This document shows positions 1 through 7,259 of a DNA stretch of 13,251 nucleotides, one piece after another. The notes beneath the pieces are model-generated. The model was given only the letters and a program-made list of their open reading frames with translations, was not told the DNA's origin and made no database searches. Source of the stretch: Actinobacteria bacterium ATB1 (GTDB taxonomy: Bacteria > Actinomycetota > Acidimicrobiia > UBA2766). The DNA is taken from assembly GCA_021404985.1 (NCBI GenBank), contig QWHP01000147.1:1-13251 (forward strand), given 5' to 3'. The first letter of the stretch is position 1. Every line of letters starts with the position of its first letter. Position numbers and translations under genes: made by a program.

Positions 1-510
1 CGCGAGACGGCACAGATCGGTATCGAGGCTGCCCTTACCGGCCACCTCGTGCTCTCTACGATCCACACGAACGACTCGGCGTCCGTCATGACCCGGCTCA
101 TCGAGATGGGCATCGAACCGTTCCTCGTCGCGAGCGCGATCGACTGCGTGATAGGCCAGCGGCTCGCCCGCCGCCTCTGCGTGAAGTGCAAGGAGCCGTA
201 CCAGCCGACGGTCGAGGCCCTGCTCGAGGCAGGTTGGCACGGTGCCGAATCCCTCGACGAGCTGCCGACCCTCTACCGGGCGGCCGGATGCCAGGCATGC
301 GCGAAGACGGGGTATTCGGGCCGGATCGCCATCTTCGAGATCCTCCTCGTGAACGAGGAGATCGAGCGCCTCTGCGTCGACAGGGTGAGCTCCGACGACA
401 TCAAGCGGGCCGGTATCGAGCAGGGGATGACGACCCTCCGTCAGGATGCCCTCCTGAAGGCCGCACAGGGGATCACGACTCTCGAGGAAGTGCTGCGCGT
501 GACCGCCTGA
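1..510 (+). CDS. pilB: Type IV pilus extension ATPase PilB, C-terminal part (5' truncated)
   Basis: The reading frame is open from the first base and encodes the last 169 residues of a GspE/PilB-type secretion ATPase, the cytoplasmic hexameric motor that powers pilus extension. Visible are the His-box region GHLVLSTIHTNDS (residues 14-26 of the fragment) and the family's tetracysteine zinc site: C60-x2-C63 (CVKC) and C97-x2-C100 (CQAC), followed by the usual TGYSGRIAIFEIL segment. The tetracysteine site separates PilB/GspE from PilT, so the call is PilB. Walker A and B and any N-terminal domain lie upstream of the window. It points the same way as pilT and pilC but is separated from them by two antisense genes. 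Its stop is 9 bp from the stop of the convergent methyltransferase gene. Confidence 0.95.
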   Translation, partial: RETAQIGIEAALTGHLVLSTIHTNDSASVMTRLIEMGIEPFLVASAIDCVIGQRLARRLCVKCKEPYQPTVEALLEAGWHGAESLDELPTLYRAAGCQACAKTGYSGRIAIFEILLVNEEIERLCVDRVSSDDIKRAGIEQGMTTLRQDALLKAAQGITTLEEVLRVTA

Positions 511-519
511 TGGCGTCGG

Positions 520-1326
520 TCAGGATTCGGGTCTCCGGGCCGTGAACAGGATCCGCTTGAAGGTCAGGAGGAACGGCCGGCGGTCCGGGAGTGCCTGCTC
601 CAGTGACTCCCGGTAGTCGGCGAGGAAGTCGGGCCAGCGGTCCTCGGGTACGCACCTGGCGTACCAGGTGAGCAGTGTCCCCTGTACCCAGTCGATGAGC
701 GACTCGCGTCCCGGCAGGGGATGCAGGTAGACCCGCATGAGCACCTCGACGTCCTCCATCGTGAGTCCGAAGAGGAGTTCGGCGTAGCGTTCGGGGTCGA
801 GCACGCGCGGAGCGGGAGGTGTTGCGTCGAAGTACCCGCTCCACTCGGGACGTCGGCTCGTCTCCTCGGCGAGAGTGTGGGACGGGTGATCGAAGTTCGC
901 CGGGATCTGCACTGCGAGCCATCCGCCCGGCGCGACGAGACGTGCGACCGCCGGAACGAGGGTCTCGTGGTCGGGAAGCCACTGTAGGGCGGCGTTGGAG
1001 AAGACGAGGTCGAAGGATCCGGCGTCGTGCGATCTCGCCATGTCCAAGATGTCGCGCTTCTCGAAGGTGACGCCGTTCCCCGCGAACCCGGCCGCCGTCG
1101 CGATCATCGCAGGGCTCGAATCGACACCGAGCGTCTCCGCGAGGCCGAGGCGCTCGTGGAGCATCGCTGTGAGCCGTCCCGGGCCGCAACCCAGGTCGAC
1201 ACAGCGGCCTCCTTGGACGCGGGGAAGCATCCCGACCAGGTCGTGGAAGGGCAGCTCACGCTCTGATCTGAACTCCTCGTACTTCACCGGGTCCCAGTCG
1301 GTGCCGCCGGTTCCGTCTGCGCTCAT
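520..1326 (-). CDS. tam: SAM-dependent methyltransferase, trans-aconitate 2-methyltransferase-like (Tam)
   Basis: The protein has 268 residues, close to the usual Tam length of about 250-260. The N-terminus DWDPVKYEEFRSER matches the Tam opening (W-P-x-x-Y-x-x-F). Class I methyltransferase motif I is VDLGCGPG (43-50), the SAM-binding acidic residue is D69 in LGVDSSPAMI, and SNAALQWLPDH (110-120) closely resembles the corresponding block of Escherichia coli Tam. Known Tam enzymes methylate trans-aconitate, a by-product inhibitor of the TCA cycle, in the cytoplasm. The ATG at 1326 is chosen because it overlaps the upstream glycosyltransferase stop as ATGA (1326-1323), which implies translational coupling. 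The frame is open further upstream, but that lies inside the glycosyltransferase gene. A pilus-related substrate is possible given the location, but nothing in the sequence supports one. Confidence 0.82.
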   Translation of the reverse strand: MSADGTGGTDWDPVKYEEFRSERELPFHDLVGMLPRVQGGRCVDLGCGPGRLTAMLHERLGLAETLGVDSSPAMIATAAGFAGNGVTFEKRDILDMARSHDAGSFDLVFSNAALQWLPDHETLVPAVARLVAPGGWLAVQIPANFDHPSHTLAEETSRRPEWSGYFDATPPAPRVLDPERYAELLFGLTMEDVEVLMRVYLHPLPGRESLIDWVQGTLLTWYARCVPEDRWPDFLADYRESLEQALPDRRPFLLTFKRILFTARRPES

Positions 1327-2189
1327 GGGCCGAGCATGCCACGCGATTCCTCGGCCAGTGTGGCAGCGGCCTCCAGCAGCACGTCGGGTTCCACGAGGGG
1401 CACCGTCCTCGACAGGGGCACGCCTCGCAGTCGCGCCCCGATCGGGGTGTAGCGCATGATGCAGAACAGTGCCCTGACGCCGTCGCGCCAACCGATCTTC
1501 TTCCCCTCGTCGTACGTTCGGCCGGAGTAGGAGATGCCGACCTCGTAGACCCGCCACCCGGCGTGTGCGACCTTGGCGGTGATCTCGGGCTCGAACCCGA
1601 AGCGGTCCTCCTCGATCTCGAGGCCGGCGAGGACCTCGCGCCTGAACGCCTTGTAACAAGTTTCCATGTCGGTCAGGTTCAGGTTCGTGAACATGTTCGA
1701 CACGACCGTGAGGAAGCGGTTCCCCAGCGAGTGCCAGAAGTAGAGGACGCGGCGGGGGCCGTTCGTGTGGAACCGGGACCCGTAGACGACGTCCGCGTGG
1801 CCGTCGAGGAGTGGGGCGAGGAGGGAATCCCAGTCCGAGGGGCTGTACTCGAGGTCGGCGTCCTGCACGACCACGAAAGGCGAGCGAGCCTCGGAGAAAC
1901 CGCGGCGCAGGGCGGCACCCTTGCCCATGTTGCAGGGCTGGCGGACGACGCGGACCCGCTGGTCCGCTGCGAACGAGGCGAGCACGGACAGGCTCGCATC
2001 CGTGCTGGCGTCGTCGACGACGATGAGCTCGGCCGTGTAGGGCGAGTCGAGTACGTGCCTGCAGATGTCAGCAATCGTGTCTTCCTCGTTGAAACAGGGC
2101 ATCACGACGGACAGGCAGGCAGAGCGGACATCCGGTGTGGGCATGCTGAAGACTTCGGAGCGTTGCCCGGGCACCTTGCGCGGAATCAT
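1323..2189 (-). CDS. Family 2 glycosyltransferase, polyprenyl/dolichyl-phosphate sugar synthase-like
   Basis: This is a GT-A fold glycosyltransferase of the DPM1/DPG-synthase-like group, which moves a hexose from a nucleotide sugar to a polyprenyl phosphate at the inner face of the membrane. Visible motifs are SVVMPCFNEED (about 27-37), the VVDDAST nucleotide-binding block with D59-D60, the metal-binding QDADLEY (D110, D112), and the group-typical blocks VLYFWHSLGNR, LTDMETCYKAFRREVL, RFGFEPEITAKVA and GRTYDEGKKIGWRDG. No transmembrane segment is visible, so it is soluble or peripheral. The start at 2189 has GAGGGA 10 nt upstream. An in-frame ATG at 2216 (9 residues longer) and one at 2144 (MPTPDVRS) are alternatives. 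It overlaps the methyltransferase start by 4 bp and is divergent from pilT. The sugar and the final acceptor are unknown; pilin or envelope glycosylation is an inference from position. Confidence 0.9.
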   Translation of the reverse strand: MIPRKVPGQRSEVFSMPTPDVRSACLSVVMPCFNEEDTIADICRHVLDSPYTAELIVVDDASTDASLSVLASFAADQRVRVVRQPCNMGKGAALRRGFSEARSPFVVVQDADLEYSPSDWDSLLAPLLDGHADVVYGSRFHTNGPRRVLYFWHSLGNRFLTVVSNMFTNLNLTDMETCYKAFRREVLAGLEIEEDRFGFEPEITAKVAHAGWRVYEVGISYSGRTYDEGKKIGWRDGVRALFCIMRYTPIGARLRGVPLSRTVPLVEPDVLLEAAATLAEESRGMLGP

Positions 2190-2300
2190 GAGCGGAACTT
2201 CCCTCACCCCGATCATTCATGTGATTCGTCGAGTTGGGCAGTGAGCGGGTTCGGGGAATCCCTGTTGTCCGTCTCGGGCTGCAGGGGGGCAGGTTCGCCA

Positions 2301-2324
2301 CGCGCGTTTCCGCGGAAGCGCGCG
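2301..2324. repeat. 24-bp near-perfect palindrome in the divergent promoter region
   Basis: The left half CGCGCGTTTCCG (2301-2312) and right half CGGAAGCGCGCG (2313-2324) match as inverted repeats at 11 of 12 positions, with no spacer. It lies about 110 bp upstream of both flanking start codons. It could be an operator for a dimeric regulator or a hairpin in the pilT leader. High GC makes chance palindromes more likely, so function is unproven. Confidence 0.4.
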
Positions 2325-2421
2325 GTGTCTCGTCCGGGACGGAGCGATGGCTCGAACGACCTAGGGAGCATGGGCCGGGTGTTCAAGGAATGCCCTGTCT
2401 TGTGTCGATCCTGACGACGAG

Positions 2422-2428
2422 AAAGGGG
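2422..2428 (+). promoter_or_regulatory. Ribosome binding site that fixes the TTG start of pilT
   Basis: AAAGGGG lies 6 nt before TTG 2435. The same heptamer with the same 6-nt spacing precedes the GTG start of pilC (4138-4144, then 4151). The upstream in-frame ATG at 2390 has AAGGA only 1 nt away, which is too close to work well. Confidence 0.65.
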
Positions 2429-2434
2429 CTTTGT

Positions 2435-4138
2435 TTGCAGACCACCACATCCACCGGACTGGCTCAAGCGCTACGCGAGCGCGACGTTCTCGCGGACCAG
2501 GAGCTCCAGACTTACCTGCAGAGGGAGCAGACTGAGCAGGTACCTCTCGACCAGCTTCTGTTGCGCGACGGCCGAGTACCCGAGAAGCAGCTCACGGAGC
2601 TGCGCGCCGCGGAGTTCGGCATGGCGTTCATCGATCTCGAGCTCGTGCAGCCCGGGCCGGAGGCGATGGTGCTCGTCCCTGACGAGGTCGTGCGCGCATA
2701 CCGCGTCCTGCCCTTGCACGTGAGCGAGGAGGGCCTCTTCGTCGCAGTCGGGGACCCGAACTGCGCCCAAGCCGTCCAAGCGGTGTCGCAGGCATCGAAC
2801 CTCCCGGTCCACGTCGCCCTCGCATCACCGTCGGATCTCGACGTGCACCTCGGGCAGGCGCTGATCCAGACGGGAGGACCGGGCACCCCAGCGTCTCCGG
2901 CCGGCGCACCGTCGGCGCCCTTTCCCGGAGCGGCGCCCCCCGAACCCCAGATGCAGGTCCAGGCCGTCGCCCCGGCTGCGGCTCCTCCGGCCCCAGAGAG
3001 CGGCCTCATAGAGGTCCCGACTCTGCTCGAGTCGGAACAGAACGCACCGGCTGCCGAGACACAGGTGACGTTCGACCTCCACATCAACGATCTCCTCGAG
3101 AAGGTCCTCGAGTACGGGGCTTCCGACCTCCATCTGACGGCAGGGTCACCGCCGCAGGTTCGCGTCCACGGCGATCTCCTCCACATCCCGGGTTTCGACG
3201 TGCTCGACGCCCAGGTCATCCGCCGCATGATCTACGCGATCCTCACCCAGAAGCAGCGCGAGCGTTTCGAGGAGGACTGGGAGCTCGACCTATCCCACCC
3301 TCTGCCGGGGAAGGCTCGCTTCCGTGTCAACCTGTTCGTTCAGAGGGGATCCTTCGGGGCGGTCCTGAGGACGATTCCCGACCAGATCGTCCCCATCGAA
3401 CAGCTCGGGCTTCCCAAAGTCGTACGCGAGTTCGCCGATCTGCCCCGTGGGCTCGTGCTCGTCACCGGACCGACCGGCTCGGGTAAGTCGACGACGCTTG
3501 CCTCACTCATCGACATCATCAACACGAACAAGCCGGTGCACATCATGACAGTGGAGGACCCGATCGAGTTCCTGCACTGGCACAAGAGGGCGATCGTGAA
3601 CCAGAGGGAGATCGGTGAGGACACAAAGTCCTTCGCCAACGCACTGCGCCACGTGTTGCGCCAGGACCCAGACGTGATCCTCGTCGGCGAGATGCGCGAC
3701 CTCGAGACGATCCAGACGGCCCTCACGGCGTCCGAGACCGGCCACCTCGTCTTCGCGACCCTGCACACGCAGGACGCCCCGCAGTCGATCGACCGTGTGA
3801 TCGACGTCTTCCCGCCTCATCAGCAGCAGCAGGTCCGGGTGCAGCTCGCAACCTCGCTCCAGGCGGTCATGACACAACAGCTCATCAGAACGGCCGACTC
3901 GCGAGGCAGGTGCGTTGCGACAGAGGTCATGGTGGCCACCCCGGCGATCCGGAACCTGATCCGGGAGGGGAAGATCTACCAGATCTACTCGGCGATGCAG
4001 TCGGGCGGGCAGTACGGGATGCAGACGATGGACCAGTCCCTCGCGGAGCTCGTGAAGCAGCGCCGCATCAGCTACGAGCTCGCACTCGAGCGTTGTGCGA
4101 ACCAGACCGACCTCGCCCGGCTCTGCGGCCGGATGTGA
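2435..4138 (+). CDS. pilT: Type IV pilus retraction ATPase PilT with N-terminal MshEN-type domain
   Basis: With the TTG start the protein has 567 residues, against about 345-370 for ordinary PilT. Residues about 8-146 resemble the MshEN/GspE N-terminal domain normally found on PilB/MshE/GspE. Residues 147-212 form a Pro/Ala-rich linker. The PilT core runs from about 213 (INDLLEKVLEYGASDLHLTAG) to the end. Walker A is GPTGSGKST (345-353, K351), the Walker B region is DVILVGEMRD (413-422, E419), and the PilT signature AIRNLIRE is at 504-511. The tetracysteine site of PilB is absent. These features make it a retraction-type cytoplasmic ATPase with an added regulatory-looking domain. MshEN domains bind c-di-GMP in MshE, but the RLG-type signature is poorly conserved here (see findings). 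It stands 12 bp upstream of pilC and is probably co-transcribed with it. Confidence 0.93.
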   Translation: MQTTTSTGLAQALRERDVLADQELQTYLQREQTEQVPLDQLLLRDGRVPEKQLTELRAAEFGMAFIDLELVQPGPEAMVLVPDEVVRAYRVLPLHVSEEGLFVAVGDPNCAQAVQAVSQASNLPVHVALASPSDLDVHLGQALIQTGGPGTPASPAGAPSAPFPGAAPPEPQMQVQAVAPAAAPPAPESGLIEVPTLLESEQNAPAAETQVTFDLHINDLLEKVLEYGASDLHLTAGSPPQVRVHGDLLHIPGFDVLDAQVIRRMIYAILTQKQRERFEEDWELDLSHPLPGKARFRVNLFVQRGSFGAVLRTIPDQIVPIEQLGLPKVVREFADLPRGLVLVTGPTGSGKSTTLASLIDIINTNKPVHIMTVEDPIEFLHWHKRAIVNQREIGEDTKSFANALRHVLRQDPDVILVGEMRDLETIQTALTASETGHLVFATLHTQDAPQSIDRVIDVFPPHQQQQVRVQLATSLQAVMTQQLIRTADSRGRCVATEVMVATPAIRNLIREGKIYQIYSAMQSGGQYGMQTMDQSLAELVKQRRISYELALERCANQTDLARLCGRM

Positions 4139-4150
4139 AAGGGGTGCCCA

Positions 4151-5374
4151 GTGAGTGAGACCTTCAAGTACAAGGTCAGGGATCGATCAGGCGCCGTCCT
4201 CGAGGGTGAGCTCGATGCCGAGAACGTGTCGGTTGTCGCGGCGCGGCTCCGCCAGGAGGGCTACATCCCGATCGAGATCGACCGGAAGGGCTCAGGGGGG
4301 CTGCAGGCCGACATCTCGATCCCGGGGATCACCGACCGGATCAAGCTGAAGGACCTCGCGGTCTTCAGCCGGCAGTTCGCGACGATGATCAACTCCGGCC
4401 TGTCGCTCATCCGGGCGCTCGGGATCCTTGCGGAGCAGACCGAGAACAAGCAGCTTGCCAAGGTCATCGGCGAGGTGCGCCAGGACATCGAGACAGGGAC
4501 AGGGCTCTCGGCTGCTCTCGCCAAGCACCCCAAGGTCTTCAACGACCTCTACGTCTCGATGGTGAAGGCGGGTGAGTCGGGCGGTGTCCTCGACGGAGTC
4601 CTCCTGCGTCTCGCGGACACGATCGAGAGCCAGGTCGCGTTGCGCCAGAAGGTCAAGTCGGCCATGACCTACCCGGTCATGGCGATGTCGTTGATCCTTC
4701 TGATCACGGCGGCGATGCTGATCTTCATCGTCCCCATGTTCGAGAACCTCTACGCGTCCCTCGGTGGAACCCTGCCGCTGCCGACGCGGGTCCTGATGAA
4801 GGTCTCGGAGTTCATCACCGGCATAGGGGGACTGTTCCTCTTCGCAGCCCTTGTCGGCGGCATCATCTTCCTCGTCAAGTGGAACAAGACGGAGAACGGC
4901 AGGAGGGTCCTCGACCGAGTCAAGCTCAAGATCCCGATCTTCGGCCAGGTGGTCCACAAGACTGCCCTCGCACGGTTCGCCAGGACGCTGAGTGTGCTGC
5001 TCCGGTCCGGTGTGCCGATCCTCGAAGCCCTCGACATCGTGGGCGACACGGTGAACAACTGCGTCGTCCGCGAGGCTGTCGAGGACGTGAAGCTCGCAGT
5101 GAAGCGCGGCGACAGCCTCGCCAGGCCGTTGACGGAGCACGACGTCTTCCCGCCGATGGTCGTCCAGATGATGGCCGTGGGCGAGGAGACCGGCGCCCTC
5201 GACACCATGCTCGAGAAGATCGCCATCTTCTACGAGGGCGAAGTCGAAGCCCTCGTGCAGGCCCTGACGAGCCTGATCGAGCCCCTCCTCATCCTGGTGA
5301 TGGGTCTGGCAGTGGGCGGGATGCTCATCGCCCTGTACATGCCGATGTTCAACATCATCAACCTGATTCAGTAG
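4151..5374 (+). CDS. pilC: Type IV pilus inner-membrane platform protein PilC
   Basis: The protein has 407 residues, the standard length for PilC/GspF. It opens with the family's small N-terminal domain (FKYKVRDRSGAVLEGELDA, 5-23). Two T2SF domains follow at about 70-193 and 273-396. Three membrane segments lie at about 174-197, 222-243 and 375-400, the last carrying the conserved EPLLILVMGLAVGGML block. PilC is the membrane platform on which PilB and PilT act to insert or remove pilin subunits. The GTG start at 4151 has AAAGGGG 6 nt upstream, and the gene begins 12 bp after pilT, so the two are likely one transcript. Nothing looks truncated or rearranged. Confidence 0.96.
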   Translation: MSETFKYKVRDRSGAVLEGELDAENVSVVAARLRQEGYIPIEIDRKGSGGLQADISIPGITDRIKLKDLAVFSRQFATMINSGLSLIRALGILAEQTENKQLAKVIGEVRQDIETGTGLSAALAKHPKVFNDLYVSMVKAGESGGVLDGVLLRLADTIESQVALRQKVKSAMTYPVMAMSLILLITAAMLIFIVPMFENLYASLGGTLPLPTRVLMKVSEFITGIGGLFLFAALVGGIIFLVKWNKTENGRRVLDRVKLKIPIFGQVVHKTALARFARTLSVLLRSGVPILEALDIVGDTVNNCVVREAVEDVKLAVKRGDSLARPLTEHDVFPPMVVQMMAVGEETGALDTMLEKIAIFYEGEVEALVQALTSLIEPLLILVMGLAVGGMLIALYMPMFNIINLIQ

Positions 5375-5597
5375 CGGCCCCCGGATCGAACACGCGGGAG
5401 CGAGCATGGGCAGGCACGGGAGGCGCGGAGTCGGCTGCCCAGGTGGGTCGAGAACCCCCTCGTGGGCGCGCCGGGCACCATGGGGACATGGCCCATCCCG
5501 GCCTAGGCCCATGGCACCATTTCGCCACCTCGGCGGTCGGAATCCCCGCACCGGGGCCGATAAGAGGATTGCAACGTCCGCGTAGGGAGAGGTCGGA
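5375..5597. other. Intergenic region between pilC and the minor pilin
   Basis: This 223-bp gap holds no gene and no GEMM-like aptamer. Weak structures only: an inverted pair GGGCAG/CTGCCC (5408-5413, 5435-5440), an inverted pair of CCATGGG/CCCATGG (5478-5484, 5508-5514), and a direct repeat GGCACCAT (5474-5481, 5513-5520). A promoter for the pilin is plausible but not recognisable. Confidence 0.4.
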
Positions 5598-6062
5598 GTG
5601 CGAGCAGGGAACAGCGACCGGGGATTCTCGCTCATGGAGCTGACGGTCGTGCTCCTCATCATCGCGATCCTGATAGTCATCGCCATCCCCGTGTGGTACT
5701 CCGTCCGGTCGAGGACACAGGACAGGGCGGCCCAGTCCGAGCTGCGGACCGCAGCCGGGGCGGAGATGGCGTGGTACAGCGACGCCCGGACGTACACGGA
5801 AGATCCGGTCGAGCTCCAGCAGATGGAGTCCGCCTTGACGTTCGTCCCAGGTCCGTCGACCGACCCCAAGGAGGTCAGCCTCTATCTCGACCCTGCAGCA
5901 CCCTGGAACGGGGCGACGGTCGTCCTCGGCTCACGTTCCGTCACCGGCAGGTGCTTCTACCTGCGGATGACCCACGACAGCCAGCAGCGCTTCGGTTCGA
6001 CCGGGAACGTGCCGGCTTGCGACGTCGACGCCTCAGCCGCCGTCTGGGCCGACGAGTGGTGA
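5598..6062 (+). CDS. Type IV pilin-like protein (minor pilin or second pilin)
   Basis: This 154-residue prepilin has a 9-residue leader ending in G9, then FSLMELT. The cleavage site is thus G9/F10 with the required glutamate at mature position +5 (E14). The hydrophobic N-terminal helix runs about 10-33. C119 and C141 near the C-terminus could form the usual D-region disulfide. It shares QDRAAQSxLR just after the helix, a YxD...Y region and STDPKEV with the pilA product encoded about 1.4 kb downstream, so the two are paralogues; the globular domains otherwise differ. GTG 5598 is preceded by AGGGAGAGG (5584-5592) at 5 nt. It has no riboswitch leader, unlike pilA. Its 3' end overlaps the convergent GT87-like gene by 30 bp. 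It may be a minor pilin or an alternative subunit. Confidence 0.9.
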   Translation: MRAGNSDRGFSLMELTVVLLIIAILIVIAIPVWYSVRSRTQDRAAQSELRTAAGAEMAWYSDARTYTEDPVELQQMESALTFVPGPSTDPKEVSLYLDPAAPWNGATVVLGSRSVTGRCFYLRMTHDSQQRFGSTGNVPACDVDASAAVWADEW

Positions 6063-7238
6063 GAGGGATGCCGTCCAGACGGCACGGCGTGCGGTGACGG
6101 TCGTGCGGACCACGTGCCAGAACGTGAAGGCTCCCAAGCCCAGGAGAACGGGGAACCAGAGCCAGTCGGGTGGGCGGACCAGGAACCAGGCGAGACAGGC
6201 GACGCCTCCCCAAGCCGTGCGCCAGACACGTCCGGAGCTCATCGCCTCGTGGACGAGCGCGAAGCCGAGGGCGGTGCTCAGGTAGTAGGAGTGCCACACG
6301 GGTTCTGCCGGCAGGCGCGCCAGGAACACCACGGCGAGCGCAGCCACGAGGTGCACCGTCGACCTGGTGTGTCCGATCCACAGGGCGACTCCAACGGCGA
6401 AGACGATTGCCAGGAGCCGCCAGGGCCCCGCAGCCACGGTCCCCGTGTCGGGAATCCAGGGAAGCGGATGTCCGAGCTCGGGGAAGGTCTCGGCGCCGAG
6501 AAGAGCCTTGGAGGCATGGGGCCAGTCCACTGCGAGAGCCCCGATCGCGAGGACGGCAGCAGGTCCCAGGACGTAGACGAGCCAACGGATGCGGTCCGTG
6601 CGCGGCACCTGGAGGAGGAGGAGCGGCACGGCGAGGAGCGTCGTCTGTTTCAAGCAGAGGGCCAGAGCGACGAAGAGGGCGGCGGTCATGTGCCGCTCCG
6701 CCACGATCGCCGCGGTCGCCAGGAACAGGAGGCCGAGCACCAGTACGTCCTCGAGGTGGCCCATGAGGAAGCCGGCGGGGATGACCACGAGGGGGAACAT
6801 CGACGCCATCGTCAGCACGACGAGGCGGCGGTCGCGGGTGCTCGTTGTCATCAGGCGTCCCGCGCCGAGGTAGAGGACGAAGCTCAGTCCCATCGCCCAT
6901 GTGAGAAGGGGAAGCCATGCGCTCGGTTGTGACACCGGGTTGGGCAGACCTTCGACGAGGCGCAGTGTGTCGCTGAGAGCTGCGGGCGGTGCGAGCACGA
7001 GGGCGTAGCCCGGCATGGCGACGAAGGCGGGGTGGGCCTCGTACACGTTCAACACGGCGCCGCTGGCCGCGTAGGACCCTGCCCGCATGTGGACCCAGAG
7101 GTCACCCGCCTGGAACCACGTCGGGTCGTTCGAGAAGATCGGGTGCATCCAGATGGAGGCAGCGACCGCGACGACCTGACCCCGCCCTGGCAGCAACCGC
7201 GGGCCACTCGTGCGCGCGATCGACCGTGACAGAGACAA
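6033..7238 (-). CDS. Multi-pass membrane glycosyltransferase, GT87 (DUF2029)-like
   Basis: This polytopic protein of up to 401 residues has about 9-11 hydrophobic helices, for example LLTWAMGLSFVLYLGAG, VLVLGLLFLATAAIV and WLVYVLGPAAVLAIGALAV. After the first hydrophobic stretch comes GDLWVHMRAGSYAASG (45-60), with D46 and a following VLNVYE. That resembles the first-loop acidic motif of GT-C enzymes that use polyprenyl-phosphate sugars (GT87, mannosyltransferase type). The start is uncertain. TTG 7238 keeps the first hydrophobic segment but lacks a clear ribosome binding site; ATG 7148 (MHPIFSNDPTWF) is the main alternative. The stop falls within the convergent minor pilin gene, giving a 30-bp overlap. 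The gene is antisense and divergent from pilA. It could use the lipid-linked sugar made by the GT2 enzyme at 1323-2189; that pairing is inferred. A generic membrane protein remains possible. Confidence 0.7.
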   Translation of the reverse strand: MSLSRSIARTSGPRLLPGRGQVVAVAASIWMHPIFSNDPTWFQAGDLWVHMRAGSYAASGAVLNVYEAHPAFVAMPGYALVLAPPAALSDTLRLVEGLPNPVSQPSAWLPLLTWAMGLSFVLYLGAGRLMTTSTRDRRLVVLTMASMFPLVVIPAGFLMGHLEDVLVLGLLFLATAAIVAERHMTAALFVALALCLKQTTLLAVPLLLLQVPRTDRIRWLVYVLGPAAVLAIGALAVDWPHASKALLGAETFPELGHPLPWIPDTGTVAAGPWRLLAIVFAVGVALWIGHTRSTVHLVAALAVVFLARLPAEPVWHSYYLSTALGFALVHEAMSSGRVWRTAWGGVACLAWFLVRPPDWLWFPVLLGLGAFTFWHVVRTTVTARRAVWTASLSPLVGPDGG

Positions 7239-7259
7239 ACAGCAAGCGGTCTGGCCGGT

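Larger units (their letters stand above)
2190..2434. promoter_or_regulatory. Divergent intergenic region between the glycosyltransferase operon and pilT
   Basis: This 245-bp non-coding gap lies between two divergent starts and should hold both promoters. I could not find a convincing -35/-10 pair on either strand. Its one clear structure is a GC-rich palindrome at 2301-2324, listed separately. The frame of pilT is open through most of the gap, but translation there lacks family similarity and the ribosome binding site points to the TTG at 2435. Confidence 0.5.

Noticed and set aside
1327..1659. N-terminal extension of the methyltransferase by 111 codons
   Set aside because: It lies within the glycosyltransferase gene in another frame, has no similarity to the family, and the ATGA overlap gives a natural start at 1326.
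2234..2434. Longer PilT beginning upstream, including ATG 2390
   Set aside because: The extra residues lack family similarity, and the only good ribosome binding site (AAAGGGG, 6-nt spacing) fits TTG 2435.
5375..5597. A second GEMM-type riboswitch before the minor pilin
   Set aside because: None of the conserved blocks (GCAAAGCC, GCCGGGNTACC, GNRA-capped hairpin) is present.
4292..5869. Long open frame of 525 codons on the minus strand opposite pilC and the minor pilin
   Set aside because: It is a mirror of the strongly coding pilC frame in high-GC DNA. The translation is Asp/Arg/His-rich without family similarity, and it crosses two well-supported genes.
6114..6932. Open frame of 272 codons on the plus strand within the GT87-like gene
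   Set aside because: The composition (Glu/Gly/Arg-rich, no hydrophobic core) is typical of the antisense shadow of a membrane protein gene; the minus-strand frame gives clear transmembrane helices.
7201..7256. A consensus promoter for the pilA leader
   Set aside because: GTGACA at 7226-7231 could pass for a -35, but no TANNNT lies at suitable spacing, so no promoter is called.
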